From positions 2,429,001 to 2,493,000 of the forward strand of contig NC_092578.1 in NCBI RefSeq assembly GCF_037975245.1: a stretch of DNA of 64,000 nt, read 5' to 3'. Shown piece after piece: positions 49,225 to 62,132 of this stretch. The first letter of the stretch is position 1. Each line of letters begins with the position of its first letter. Source of the DNA: Apostichopus japonicus. Its lineage: Eukaryota; Echinodermata; Holothuroidea; Aspidochirotida; Stichopodidae. The position numbers were made by a program, and so were the translations under genes. The notes below the pieces were generated by a model that was given only the letters and a program-made list of their open reading frames with translations, was not told the DNA's origin and ran no database searches.

Positions 49225-51649
49225 TACAGGTAACAAGATTTGCCATCTGTATAATAAAATACTGAGTACAAGTAGTATCTCCTTGGTGTGAGTACGAAAA
49301 TAAGGCTCACTTTTTAATACGAGTACGAATCCATTACTTTGCACCATAGTTCATAATGTGTCGCTAGTTCTAGTTCAGAAGTTACATGAGAACGACGGTA
49401 CAGATAACTTAGCTAACATACGAGTATTGACTTACTACAACAACAAAAAAAAAACATCCACGAGAAGGTGTGGCGTGGGTGGGGGGGGGTGGGAATCTTG
49501 CCCTCCTTTATATGTTCTCCCCTAGAAAGGTATTACCTGTGCCTGCTTGTCCCTAGAAAAGTATCTCCCTCCCTTTAAGAAAGAAGTGTTTCTTTACCAT
49601 TGGCTGCAAATCTGACATGACAGTATTTACATCATCCCATTAATCCCCCCACCTTTCGCTTTGTCAACTCGTCATCATACCTGTTTTGTGACGTTCATAA
49701 ACAAGGCTGGGATGGTACGGTTGGCGGATGCACGTAGGTTGGATCTACAAGGTAACGGTTGTCCAAGCATCTGCCTTCATATTTGGATTTCATACAATGT
49801 GCAATTGTTGTTATTTCGTTGTCATTTTCTCTACCATGAGAGATCACGGTTTTTCATTCTCGCCACGTGTGCGAGGGGATTTTATTCAGGATTTGATGCA
49901 GTGATTTTTTAATCACGGCGATTGCCAGTGCGAGTTTAAAATGCGGTATAATGGTGTCAGAAAGAACAAGAACAACAACAGAAAACGAAATCAAATATAC
50001 ACGTGATCTTTGGCAAAGTTCGAACAATGGAGAATACCAATTGCATGCAAGAGAGTGATTTATAGCTGGGGTATAATCTCTTGTGTCCGCAAAGGAGGAA
50101 TGGATTGAGGGTATGTCAACACCTGGAAGTTTGAGGGTCCATTTCCATTCCAGAAAGACGGTCAACAATAAAACACACTGAAGATTTCAACTTGTACGCG
50201 CTGCGTTTCTAAACGCCTTAGCATGCAATTATAATTCTTCCATAATCTAAATAACTATCCTTTTTCAAATGTATGTGTATTTTCCTTATCAATTTCTATG
50301 GTATTTTCCTATGACACGTTAACACATATTCAATCTTTTCAACCAATGGGCGTTCATTAGAGCGAATGGAAGGCGCGACCGTGGGTGTACCACTGTAACC
50401 TTTGAACCGAATCGCTGTTAATGACGTAAATATGACTTTACAAAGTTGCCACAGAGCCGTATAGTTCGAAATATACGGCTCTGAGTTGCCAGGTGTTATA
50501 GCGCCATATCCATGAACATGCAATATTGACCTTTGTTATTGAATGCGATTAGGTCCGTTATTGAATGTGTACAGTGGTGGTACTTACACTGTGTACAGTA
50601 TTAATAATCAGTCAATACACAGACTAAGTGCAAGCCCAAAACACCAAACTTCAGAGTTGAATGTCGACCTTCCTGTGACAGTCGTTAACCACTCAAACCC
50701 AATTACCACATTGTTTTGACAGTGTTTTTCATCATCTTCGGAAAAAGTGGTGAGAAGGGTTCGCTTAAAACTAAAGTAAGCAGTGTTGTAGGCTTAGGCT
50801 AGTAATATTGGTGGCTAACAAGTAACATGAACTATAAAGTATAAAGTGAAATAACTATGAAGAGCCTGTAACAGTGTAACTGTAAGTCTGTACCCAAGTG
50901 TAGGCTAGGGTATGTTATAGTAAACTATGAAGGTTAAGCTAATATTACTTTATTAGACAAGCATTTTTAATAACAACTAAAGAAATTAAGGAGCAATTGC
51001 AGAATACCCCGCAGCTCACACTTCACAGACAGGACTTTTTGGGAACGACAATACAGCCTGGTTTACAACAGGGACTTAATCTGTGAGATTCAAGAGTTGC
51101 TGGGTATTGTGAAATAAAGCTGGAATTAAATGTCCACTAGCTTCTTAAGTTCTTGTTGTCATAGTCTTTCTAGGCTAGTACTAGTAATGGTAGGCCTAGT
51201 ATTGAATTAGTCATTACTAGCCTAACATTAGCCTAGCCTAAGGTAGGGTTGACATAGGCCTAAGTACCTAACCGTAATCGAGGCTGTTGATTATATATTC
51301 TTGATGGGCTCCAAGGAAGGAAAGTCCTTTTTCAACCTTCCCAACTTCAGCACAAAATAGATACAAAAAGTTAGCCATTGCCCCTGGGTGCATGGCCAGG
51401 GTTTAAAGCTAGTCTTTATTTAACTGAACATTAGGCTAGTATAATTTTAAGCATTGTCCTAAGTTAGAATCATAAGTATAGGCCCTATTATGATTTAAAG
51501 CATTTCTTTGCTATCATGGCTTCTTAAATTCAACTTTAAATAAAAAGTGTCAAAGATAGTGTCAAAAGTCAGTGAAATATAATAGCAAAATGCTGCTCCA
51601 GTAAATATGTATCTTTAGTTTTTGGTTAGGCTACATTTGCTCTGTAATC
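49225..51649. other. Intergenic region upstream of ACMSD, no gene recognised
   Basis: No coding exon was identified. It contains a short hairpin (50,452-50,483) and a 'taggcctag'-rich segment (50,780-51,260) typical of the intergenic background here. Promoter or 5' UTR exons of ACMSD could be in this interval but are not recognisable. Confidence 0.55.
50452..50483. repeat. Perfect inverted repeat, 11-bp arms
   Basis: CAGAGCCGTAT, a 10-bp loop (AGTTCGAAAT), then ATACGGCTCTG. The loop contains the palindrome TTCGAA. No known site type matches. Confidence 0.8.
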
Positions 51650-52250
51650 ATAAACTCCAGGTTTTTGCTTCCAGTAAGCATCAAACCTTGATTTGCAACA
51701 GTTGACTGCATTCTGTGATAATGAGTTCAAGTTGTCGATGGCACGGTGACTCGTTGAGTAAAAAAATGAACAAAAGAAGTTGGTGTTAACCCTCTGCTTA
51801 ACTAGCTTGTAGCTACTTCCTCTGGTAATTGAGTTAGAAACCTGGAGTAGAGTTTGTGAGTTGTTTTATTTTGACCAGGAATATACTTGGTTCAAAACTT
51901 GTATAAACAGAAATCTCCTCTCAATCTTCTATGTACTAAGCGTGGTAGATTTAACCCTTTCAACCGTTTTTCATGTCTGGGGTATCCTTTAAACCAGGTA
52001 TTAATTTAGTTGCTCTTCGTTGTATAGCCTCAATCACATCTACCTCTTTCATGTAAAGAGGAGACCATGCTGGTACTCCATGTACTCAATAATGGGTCTC
52101 ACCATTGCCTTGTACAGTGGCAGTAACGTTTGACCATCAAGGTACATGAAAGATCTACGATCTTACTCCCAGGATGCTCTTAGCTTTGAGTACTGTTTTC
52201 TCTGTGTGATCTCTGAACTGTGACAACCCAGATTTGTTACCACACTGTAC
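51650..52250 (-). pseudogene. Decayed non-LTR (LINE) reverse-transcriptase C-terminal fragment
   Basis: On the minus strand, segments in shifting frames translate to typical CR1/L2-type ORF2 ends. These are KAKSILGV, then VPAWSPLYMKEVDVIEAIQR and the following RATKLIPGLK (plus-strand about 51,965-52,090), then LNLPRL- and RRLRGDF-like remains, and a LPEEV-like piece near the 3' end. Stop codons and frameshifts separate them. The RT catalytic motifs are not present, so this is a 5'-truncated, dead LINE copy. Residue-level recognition is from the family pattern. The exact clade is uncertain. Confidence 0.75.
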
Positions 52251-52909
52251 TCAAGTCCTGAGTGGTTCCATCGTAATTAGTATGCATCGCCATACTATAC
52301 TGAAACTCAGAATGAGATGAACCAAAGGAGGGGGGGGGGGGTGAAACCTGTGTATTTTGTTTGAACAATTAATAAGTGATAGCTACCATCATTCATAAAT
52401 GCCTATGTAAGCCACAATAAAAAGTGCAATTAGAAAATACAAATTTTTGACAGTTTTGTAATATTTGGTAAACAGGTAGGCTACTATTATTTTTCTTATT
52501 ACAGTAGTCTACTATTGAAAGCAATTTGTTTGATTATTATTACTCCCTGAGTGGTCACTGGAATCAAACCAGACTGTGTTTTGTTCAGTGTCTTGTGTGA
52601 TGTCTTTGTTCGTTAAGTCTGTATTCGCAATGATTTTCACCTTAGAAAAAAAATATGACCAAATGTCATTTCTTCAGACTTATGGAAATAATAGTCAAAG
52701 CATGTTGTCATACTGTATTTGTTGTTCTGTTTGTTGTTCTCATATGGTATATCAGAATATGTCAAAGTTTTAATTGTGAAAACTTTTCTCTTTTTCTTTG
52801 TAACAATAATGCTACTTCCAAGGTTGTTTCAAGAGAATCCATTTTGTTTGACAATCATCCAATGCTGCCTAAGACTGTGAAGCTTTAAAGGTCAAAATCT
52901 GGTTACAAG

Positions 52910-53094
52910 ATGAGTAGGTTAAAGATAGATGTCCATGCACACATTCTACCAGAAAGATGGCCTGACTTGAAAGAGGTAAGTGGACAAAATACATTTAACA
53001 TAGCTGAAAATATTACAGTAATAAATTTAGAACTGCCAGCTCTGAAACATTCCTTCCTTCTTTTTTTTTTTATTATATTTATTTATATATATAT

Positions 53095-53125
<31 letters not shown>

Positions 53126-53144
53126 TTCGTTTCAGTCATTTATT

Positions 53145-53203
<59 letters not shown>

Positions 53204-56200
53204 TATTTATTTATTTATCAATTTATTTATTTATTTATTTATCCATTTATTTATTGATTCATTCATTTATTCAACTTGGGTAAATGTTTGTACCCTTGAT
53301 TTCAGTTTATGTGAAGAAGAAACTAGATTAATTTGTTGGTATCTGTTCATTTAAGCTGAGTCAATTTTTGAAACAATGAGGAAAAGTGGAGTCATATACC
53401 CTTTGGGGAGCAAGATCACTTTGCAGTTAAGAAGAACAAATTATCATGAGTCAATATAAATGATCATCCACTAAATTGAATAATAGCCTACTGTAATTAA
53501 CATAATTCCAATAACTGTAATTAACTGTAATTACTGTAATTAACATCATTCCAGCTCTCGGCTTTGCTTTAATGGCATCAAAGTCCTACTATATAAATCA
53601 CATTAAATAATCTTATTGTTATGTAATTGTCTCCCCCTTTTCTAACCCCACTGTCCACCCCTCCTTTTGTCTCCTTCGTACCTCTCATCCTTACGTTATT
53701 CACCTTATCAAGCAGCCCTAATATGTGTCCTTTCTCTCTACGCTTGCAGAGGTACGGTTACGGTGGATGGATACAGCTCCATGACAAATGCAACGGCAAG
53801 GCAAGCATGATGAGAGATGGAAAGCTCTTCAGAGTCATTGATCAAAACTGCTGGGATCCAGAGACTAGGATACAAGAAATGGATGCCACGGGTATGCTGC
53901 ACATATCTCCTACGTATTGATATTTTCAGCCGCTGTTTACCAAAGGAGGAACCTTTATTTAACTATTGCACATACACATGCAAACTACCATACCATCCAG
54001 TGATCTGTTATATGGAAATGTGTTTTCATGTAAAAGCATGAAAGTTATAGCATTTTATTCTTCAAGCTCTCGGCTATTTTAATTTGTTCTTTTTCTTTTT
54101 TCCTTTTATTTTTCTTGATGGGGGAGGTTGGGACGAGAGAGGGGTGCTCTTTATTTGTAATTGATTAGAAAAATATTCAAATCTACAAACTTGTACTGTT
54201 TAAAATGGTGACAAAATACTAATTTTTAGTCTGGCTGTTTGTGTGTCATTGGGAATGTTTGTGATTTATAGCAAGGATTGTCATTGAAATATGGTCATGC
54301 TGCCATCTGGTCATTCCTAGGCATTGCTATTGCGCTCAACACCAGCAGTAGCAGTACAACTGGACACCTGTAGCAATGGGTTTTATAATTTTAAAAGCTG
54401 TTGTCCAGAAGAATTATCCCCTTAGGTGATAGGAGGTTTTGTAGTTCATTTTAAGATCTGCGAAGGAAGTGATTAAGAATTGGGCGTCAAACTATCGCCG
54501 GGTGCAAAGAAGGCAGCAAGCTGCGATCACATATTTCTTGAGTTCTCGACATCCATCGCCTGAACAGGCCATTTTCTCCTCGAAAATAGTACTGGAATTG
54601 AAATTATCCTGGGATTTCATTTAATGTTATGATGAAGAAGATTTGAGGTGATACTGACACTCCATTTTGTTTTTTGTACCCCTGATAGCCTATATGTGAC
54701 ATTTCATGGAGGATGCCTCTATAACCTACTGTGTATTTGTCCCATCTGCAGGTGTTACAGTACAAGCCTTATCCACAGTACCAGTTATGTTCAGTTACTG
54801 GGCCAAACCAGAAGACACTCTGGACCTTTGTCGAATATTAAACGATGATCTTGCCCAGACTGTCAAGAAGTACCCTAAGCGATTTGTGGCCTTTGGAACG
54901 TTGCCGATGCAGGCCCCTGATCTAGCAGTTAAAGAAATTAAGAGAATAAGGATGGTAAGTTATGGCCGTGTTCATATCGTCTTTATTTGTTTTTCCACAA
55001 GGTATTGCTGGAAGCTTTCAAAAGTTTTACCCGGAGATTCTCGGCAATTGATCCCCCATATAAGGAATAAGGTCTAATAAGATTTAGTGAAGGATCTCAG
55101 TTAGGGACTCTCAAGGAATCCATGAGAGCCAATGTTTCAGTTAAGCTGAGTTTATGGCTGACCAGATTTTGGTCTTTGTAGCATATTTGGTGGCTAAATG
55201 AGATAACTTTGTTTCATAAAATATGAAAACAAAACTATCTGTGAAGATTGCAAACTGTTTTGTGTGCAAAGCAAAATGCACAGACAACTCCCAAATGTCC
55301 TTCCGAAAGGTAACTGGATTCAATGTAAGAAGGAACTACAAGTACAAAGGATCAGGTTGTCTCAAAATCTATGTAAGTTTAAAATATTTTGCTTGAATGA
55401 GTCTTGCTTATAGACTCAGTTTCTTCTCACACAGTTGGTATGAGAATAGCTACTGTATGGAGTAATTAGAGGAAATGAACATGAAATAAATCAGTCTATG
55501 CATTTTATGTTGCAATTTTGAACATGTTTAATATGTGCATCATCATCATCAAACTTAAAAATTAATATTTTAGTTTTCCTATAGAAAAGTGTTTATTATG
55601 TTTTTCCTTTTTTTTTTTTTTGAATAGCCATTTTATAACTGATATCAAATTAGACAAATTAATCTCTTGTCAGTAACTTTGTTGCGGTTAAGCTGACTCA
55701 TAAGATTTCCACAATCCAGCTAATATTTTGTTTAACTTGGGATATGATTAATTGATTGATTATATGTCTTCCAGTGTTTTTGAAATGCTTGAGATCTTGT
55801 TAATTTCCCTCTTTACAGGAGCTTGGTTTTCCAGGAGTACAGATCGGATCACATATCAACGACTGGAACCTGGATGCTCCAGAGTTACAACCAATTTTTG
55901 CTGTAAGTAAAAATAGAAAGAAGGGAAGAAAAATTGACAGAAATTACAGACATTGTGAACAAATTCTATCATCGGTCCGTGCTTTTGCAGGTCAGAAATA
56001 TTTGGAGATAGTTGACGTGGTTGGAGGAATTGTCAAATTTGAGCTAGGGTTTTTGGTCTGGGTAAAATATTTCTCCAGTGAACATTATCATGTAAATCAA
56101 GAATCTCTTAAACTTGCTCCAGTCCTCTCCTTCAATCTATGCACTATATAAATAACCTATGTAAATAACTGACGTTATGGTATGATTTTGACCATCTGTT

Positions 56201-59152
56201 GTTAACAGGACCTCCATTAATTTTTCTAAAGAGAGTCTTGATGTACTTGACAGCCTCCAAGACTAGCCTCTTATCTCCTGATTTCTCTTTATCCAGGCTG
56301 CTGAGGAGTATGACTGTGCTCTGTTTGTCCATCCTTGGGATATGCAGCTGGACGGTAGAATGAAGAAGTACTGGCTACCATGGCTGGTCGGGATGCCAGG
56401 AGAGACTGCCCAAGCTATGTGTTGTCTCATCTTTGGTGGTATTCTCGAGAGATATCCAAAACTCAAAGTCATGTTTGCCCATGGAGGTTTGTTCTAACAT
56501 TCTTTCAACTCTTTTTGTTTATCTTTTTTCTTAATCTTTCATAAAAATTGTCAGATTTATGAATGACAAATCTTTATCTTCTGCCCATATGATAAAAAGT
56601 GTGATCCCTGCATGGCTAAGATTATAAATTTCCTCAATACTTGGCAAGTTCATATGGGCTTTATCAACAAACATTTTGAAATACAGCTAGCTTCCAGGAG
56701 TTAACTTTACCATCAGTTAGTACCTTCCAAGGATCCTTTTCTTGCGTACCAACCAGTGGCAGCAATTGGTACTCTGTTTAACCCCTCCCCCATTTGTCAC
56801 GGTCTGTTGCCTTAGAACTGATCTATTGGATATTTAGTAGCTTCTAGGTCCTATACATGAGGTATTGTATGATGTTCTGCCTATGAGCCAAATCAAAAAT
56901 TGAGAAGATGATTGGTGCTTCATCAGTAACACTGCAGCCAGTCCCTGTGGAATATATTTGCTTGTTCGAAATTGATTTAGCTTTTGCCACAGGTGGTTTG
57001 CAGCAGATTTTCTTTCGACACACGGTGGCATATCAGTTATATTTTAGCTTCACTTCCAATAATAGCATAACATTTCTTGGTTTCTTTGTTATTTCAGGCG
57101 GTGCCTTCCCTTTCACGATCGGTCGGATAGAGCACGGATTTAACGTCCGACCAGACCTCTGTGCGGTGGAGAATGATGTCAACCCTCGAAAGTACCTGGG
57201 AAAGATCTACACAGACTCCTTGGTCCACGACCCAGGTGCCTTAGAGTATCTCATTAAAACAATTGGAGAGGTAAGAACCAAAGGATTTGTTTTGCAATTT
57301 TTTTTTTTTTTATGTTTCAAATATTAATACCGTCAGAAAATGGTGTAGTCTTCCAATTGTGCAGCAGTTTTTAAGTTTATTGAATTATGTGTCACATTAA
57401 GAGAATACTTAGGTTGCATACAAGTAGATAAAGCTGTTTAACCACTGTACTATTTGTATCGCATGCCAGTATCACAGAACAGAATTTGTATCACTATGCA
57501 ATCACAGAGAAGTTGAAAAAGTATTTCATTAGGTGGCGTGATGGTATCGACACCTTGTTTGTTCTCATCTACCTCATCCATACTGTATGTGCAATGATTG
57601 TCCTAAATGTCTAATTGCAGTTTTCAAAACTGTCGATATATTTGATGATATGCAATCACTTTAATGCATTGACATGAATCAGTTCATCAGATGAAACCTA
57701 GCTTCATGATCAGTTGGGACAGAGTTCGTAATTTACTCTTGCCTTTGACAGAACCGGGTTTCCCTTGGCAGTGACTACCCATTCCCGTTGGGCGAGCACC
57801 ATCCTGGAAAACTCATTGAATCAATGGATAGCCTTAGTGAAGATGTAAAGGTAAATCACAATTATAAATATTCATTTATGTAAATTTTATGTAACGTTGG
57901 AGTTAAAGGGGAATTCTATACTGAATTCCCAACTAAATTACCACCTTACCACCCAGTCAGGAAGATTTTTTATATCCACGAGAAGCAAGCCCGCCCTTCG
58001 TCTTGCTTAACATTTGTCTCTGTTTCTAGTAGAGGCGTTTGTGAAACTTGGAAATATTTTGCTCATTTTTGGAGATACCATGGTTAAATATGTCACTTCG
58101 TGTGTTGTTTTGTCAAAGTGTGTTATGATAGCACTCACTGTAGGGGTTGAAACAGAAATGTTGAAAGTAAGCACAGTTCTTACTGAAAACAAAACTATAA
58201 ATTGAGAAAATGCTAAAAACTGCAGTACTAGTTTAACACCAAGACCTTTATGCAGGGTAAGAGTCAGAGATGAAGGAATCAACAACAGTAAACAGACAAC
58301 CAGTATTGGCTTGTAATAATTTCATGCATGCTATTTTTAAAATTTCACATTCAAATTTAAATTTTTTGTCAAAAATAACAATTGTATTTGACATGTTAAA
58401 TAGAGAACATGACTAAATGTGACTGACTCTAAGATTATGTGATTGTAGACTTTGTCTTTGACATGGTGATCAATTTTTTTGAATGTATGTCGATGTATGT
58501 TCATGTGCGTGTGTGCATTTCAAGGCTGTTTCTAAATTTGTGGTAGTTGACAGTGACAACCTCAGAAGTTAGCCTTCAGTCTTTGTTATATTATCATCGT
58601 TGTCATCATCATTATTATTATCTCATTATTATGATCATCATCATTTTAATTATTATCATTATTATTTTTGTCATCATAATTATAATGATCATCAGTATTA
58701 TTATCATCATCATTATGACCATCATTATGACCATCATCATTATTATTATCATCATCATTATTATAATTATCATTATTATTTTAATCATAATTATAATGAT
58801 CATCATTATGATTATTATTATGATCATCATCCTTATTATCATCATTATTATTATTATCATCATTATTATTATTATTATCATCAGCATTATCATGATCATG
58901 ATCATCATAATTATTATTATTATTTTGTTTCTTGGTTTGGTTTGGAGGCATTACTTTGGTGAATAAATTTAGAACTCTTTTGTGTATTTGTAGGATGCTC
59001 TGCTCGCTGGCAATGCCTTAGAATTCCTTGGCTTGGACCGGAGTCAGTTTGATGTTGCTGGGACATCAAGGAGCAGTAGCGAGGATGCCAAATCTATTCA
59101 GAATCACGAAGTCTCAGAACCTACCAGTAAAAGACAAAAAGTCAGTACTTAG
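52910..59152 (+). CDS. ACMSD: 2-amino-3-carboxymuconate-6-semialdehyde decarboxylase (ACMSD), 8 exons, complete
   Basis: ACMSD decarboxylates 2-amino-3-carboxymuconate-6-semialdehyde in the cytosol. This diverts tryptophan/kynurenine flux away from quinolinate and NAD. Coding exons, all GT-AG: 52910-52975, 53750-53891, 54752-54954, 55819-55902, 56297-56486, 57098-57270, 57752-57850 and 58994-59152 (stop TAG); 1,116 nt, 371 residues. Amidohydrolase-family metal ligands are present: H9 and H11 ([18 protein letters not shown]), H177 ([20 protein letters not shown]) and D294 ([11 protein letters not shown]). The catalytic His is H227 (MFAHGGGAFPF). The substrate-binding equivalents of human Arg47 and Trp191 are R50 (DGKLFRV) and W194. 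Other hallmarks are [20 protein letters not shown] and [10 protein letters not shown]. The enzyme core looks intact. The C-terminus runs about 35 residues past the human 336-residue protein, is Ser/Asp/Glu/Lys-rich and ends SKRQKVST. The ATG was chosen because the metal-binding HAH follows eight residues later, as in the family. Confidence 0.97.
53061..53271. repeat. ATTT/AT microsatellite in ACMSD intron 1
   Basis: A compound (TTTA)n-(TA)n-(TTTA)n run of about 210 bp. It reads as Ile/Tyr/Phe-rich open frames that are not coding. Confidence 0.97.
58591..58925. repeat. ATT/ATC trinucleotide microsatellite in ACMSD intron 7
   Basis: About 335 bp of interspersed ATT, ATC and ATG triplets. It gives poly-Ile, His/Tyr or Met/Ile open frames on both strands that should not be annotated as genes. 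Confidence 0.97.
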
Positions 59153-61030
59153 TCCAGAGACAGTGCCAGTATTATTAGCCAACTCCATCACCATGTACAT
59201 CCCACACGTGAACACGTATTTCGGGATAGCTAATCTGTCACGCGATTGGCTGACAGATTTTTCAATATTTCAGACACAAAATCTGTCAACTATTTCTGCC
59301 AAACATTGATAAAATGGTGTGTCAGAAGGAGACGCATCATCAGTGCCAACGGTTTCCAAAAGTGGACAATTTTTTTTTTTTATCGACGATTACATTTTGT
59401 CCAGCATGTATGCTTAATATTTATACCTTGTTACAGTTACTGAAAAATGCATTCATGGTTTTCTTTAAAATATTTAGCATGCATTCTAAGGTTAACAAAT
59501 GGTGACAAGCTTTTAAATTATCTGGAAAGTAGAGGTCCGTGGGCAGAAAGACCTTTCGTAGTTTCCAAACCTTCTTAAAAGAGAAATCTAATTATAGGAA
59601 TGAATGAAATGACCTTAAGAAAGTATTCATGAAGGGGGAGGGGAGGTGTCCCAGGGGGTGGTGGGGCAGGGAAGCACCAGTTTCAAGTCTTGAACTCTTT
59701 TACTTTTGGGATTGCTATTATATATATATCACCAATGAAAATATGAATAATCTGAAACTACTATCTGTAATAACTTCACACATTCTGCTTTGAGAATGTA
59801 AGAAATGAGACAACTATGAGTCACTGACCAAGAATTAATAGTGTTGATAGTTTCAAGGTCAGATCTCATCAGAGTTGAAAGAATATTGTATGCAGGAGAT
59901 GCTGCAGTTTATAGAATGCTGCACAGTTGGAATCACTGGCAGTAAATGTCACACTGTATAATGCAGCTACAGGAATCTCAAATCTTTTGTCTTTTACATT
60001 GTTATTTATTAGGTAGACTTGATGGTGCATTGCATTCATTTATAAATACATGCCTATTTTAGATCAGATATTCGTTAATTACACACCTAGCTGAGATCAG
60101 GTATCCCTTAAATACACCTAGTTATGATCATATATTCTGTAAATTATTCCTTAAATACACACTTAGTCTGTTATCATTGCTAACAGTATGGAGAAGTAAG
60201 AACCACTTTATTATCACAGTTAGGCGTAATTTAAAGGGCATATCCACTAGAAAAGTGCATTTCCATGAGCCTACTTTGTATGTATCCTTTGCAACGAAAA
60301 ACATTTTCTATGGATGTATCTGTCACAAAGATGTCCTAGTGAGGATAATTAGGTGTAAGAACTGAGCACCTGAAGCTCAGAGTGGCTATAGGCAACCTTT
60401 ATATTTTGATTGATAGGCTCTACAAATATTTTATGTGCATTTGAAACATTTTGAGTTGGGCAGACGGGTGAGGGGGGGTGGGGCGGGGGTGGTTTGATAT
60501 TTAAAATCTCTCTTCTATTCCCTCCATTCTTGAATCTAGAAAAATCGTCATAAATAATGTAATGAAAATGCTGATTACTTAACTTATCAATCGTAAAAGT
60601 TTCTGTAAATATTTTTAATCTAGGATTGAGTTGGATGCCGTGTGATTATTTACCCAAAATGTTCCGATTGGACTTTTTTGTTATGATTATCATATATTAT
60701 CGTTCTTGCAGATGGTATCTGATTGTATGAAATATTTACTGTGCCTATAATGTGTGTCACAGGTTTGCAGATATTGAAACGGGAAATAGGTGGAGGGAAA
60801 AAGGTGGAGGAGGTGTGGTGGGCTCTGATGTCACATGTTCTTCAATTTTCTCTCTTTCAATTGTGTCTGAAATAGCTCCTTTAATATTTTTTCCTTTCTG
60901 TGTTTCTCAAGACGTTTTTTCCTAAACCTATTTTTCATCGTTTTAAGCAACCTTTTCAAAATTCTTTAACATCGCATGAAGGATGTGATGTTGCTGAGCT
61001 CTGTAAATGAAAATAAACATTCAAAAAGCT
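59153..61030 (+). other. ACMSD 3' UTR / downstream noncoding
   Basis: No further coding sequence follows the TAG. An AATAAA at 61,012-61,017 is the first well-placed polyadenylation hexamer I see, implying a 3' UTR of up to about 1.9 kb. Earlier variant signals cannot be excluded. A G-rich, quadruplex-capable run lies at 60,466-60,492. Confidence 0.4.
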
Positions 61031-62123
61031 AGGTTTTGTTATAAATTAATCCTCCTTGCTTTTTTTGTTCTAAATTTGTCATCCATATATTTTCATTTCC
61101 TGTAAGCTAGCTTCCACTCTGCTTATTCACATCCAGTTGGGATATCTAACAGATCAGGTTCCAACTGTCTTATGGTTGACGAAAACGTCTCTATAACTCG
61201 TATGCTGAGATCCACGCCCCTTACTTCACAGTGCAAAACATAACCGCCTCTTAAAGCTTGAATGAGATGGAGAAATAAAACGATGAGTATAATGAAGCTT
61301 GCTTGGTTGCCGTTTGTTCTTGTAATCTTCATTAAAATAGTCTGAGGATGTTATGGTTGTTGCTATGGTTATTTCATCTTTAACCTATTTTATCACTTGT
61401 AGAAGTGAACTGGTTAAACATTATCTGATTGATGTCCCATGTTTATTAAAACCCTTCCATATCAATATGATTATTAGTTGACCGACAAGAAACATTACAC
61501 CTCGTTCTAGATTTATGTGTGCAGAACATAAAATTTGATAGTTTGAAATCAGCAAATTGGTTCACAATAGCCACGATGGGGAAAGATGCGCTAGTTTGTT
61601 AGATACATTCAATTCCAATGAGGATGTTCAACTGGCCCGACTACACAATGGATTTAGTCGTGCCGTGTAAACCGATTTCCTATGTTGAATTTTTTTACTG
61701 ATCCCATGGAAATCACATATAAGAGTCAAGCATTTCATATCTACACTAACCCCACACTGAATCTAAAAAGAGAGGGGAGAAAAAGGGGGGGGGGTCATCA
61801 GTGTATAAACAATGTCTTGTAACTGTCATTAATAACAATTATTAGAGGGAATTGCTAGATCAAAATTGGTAAAAGAAAATGTCCTTTTATTCATACATAT
61901 ATGATATCTATATTTCACATAGGAAGACTGTTCTTTCTGGATATTGAAACATCTTGGAATAAAGATGATATAATGTCATTCTACAATGTAATTTTTACCA
62001 GTAAATGACATGGTCGATGCCCACAAGGGAATGCTACAAATAGGAGCTGGGAATCTTTTCTGGTTCTCAATTCCTGATCACTTGCTCTAACATTATAGTC
62101 GGATAGTTATTTTGAATTTTCAG
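61031..62123. other. Intergenic region, no firm gene
   Basis: Contains only a 69-codon minus-strand frame (61,332-61,123) with a hydrophobic N-terminal segment, discussed as a finding, and a poly-G run near 61,785. No known domain. Confidence 0.4.
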
Positions 62124-62132
62124 CACATTGTA
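62124..62132. repeat. Left target-site duplication (9 bp)
   Basis: CACATTGTA, identical to 63,485-63,493 on the other side of the terminal-inverted-repeat element. Confidence 0.85.

Noticed and set aside
58547-58966. Poly-Ile, His/Tyr and Met/Ile open frames
   Set aside because: ATT/ATC microsatellite within an ACMSD intron.
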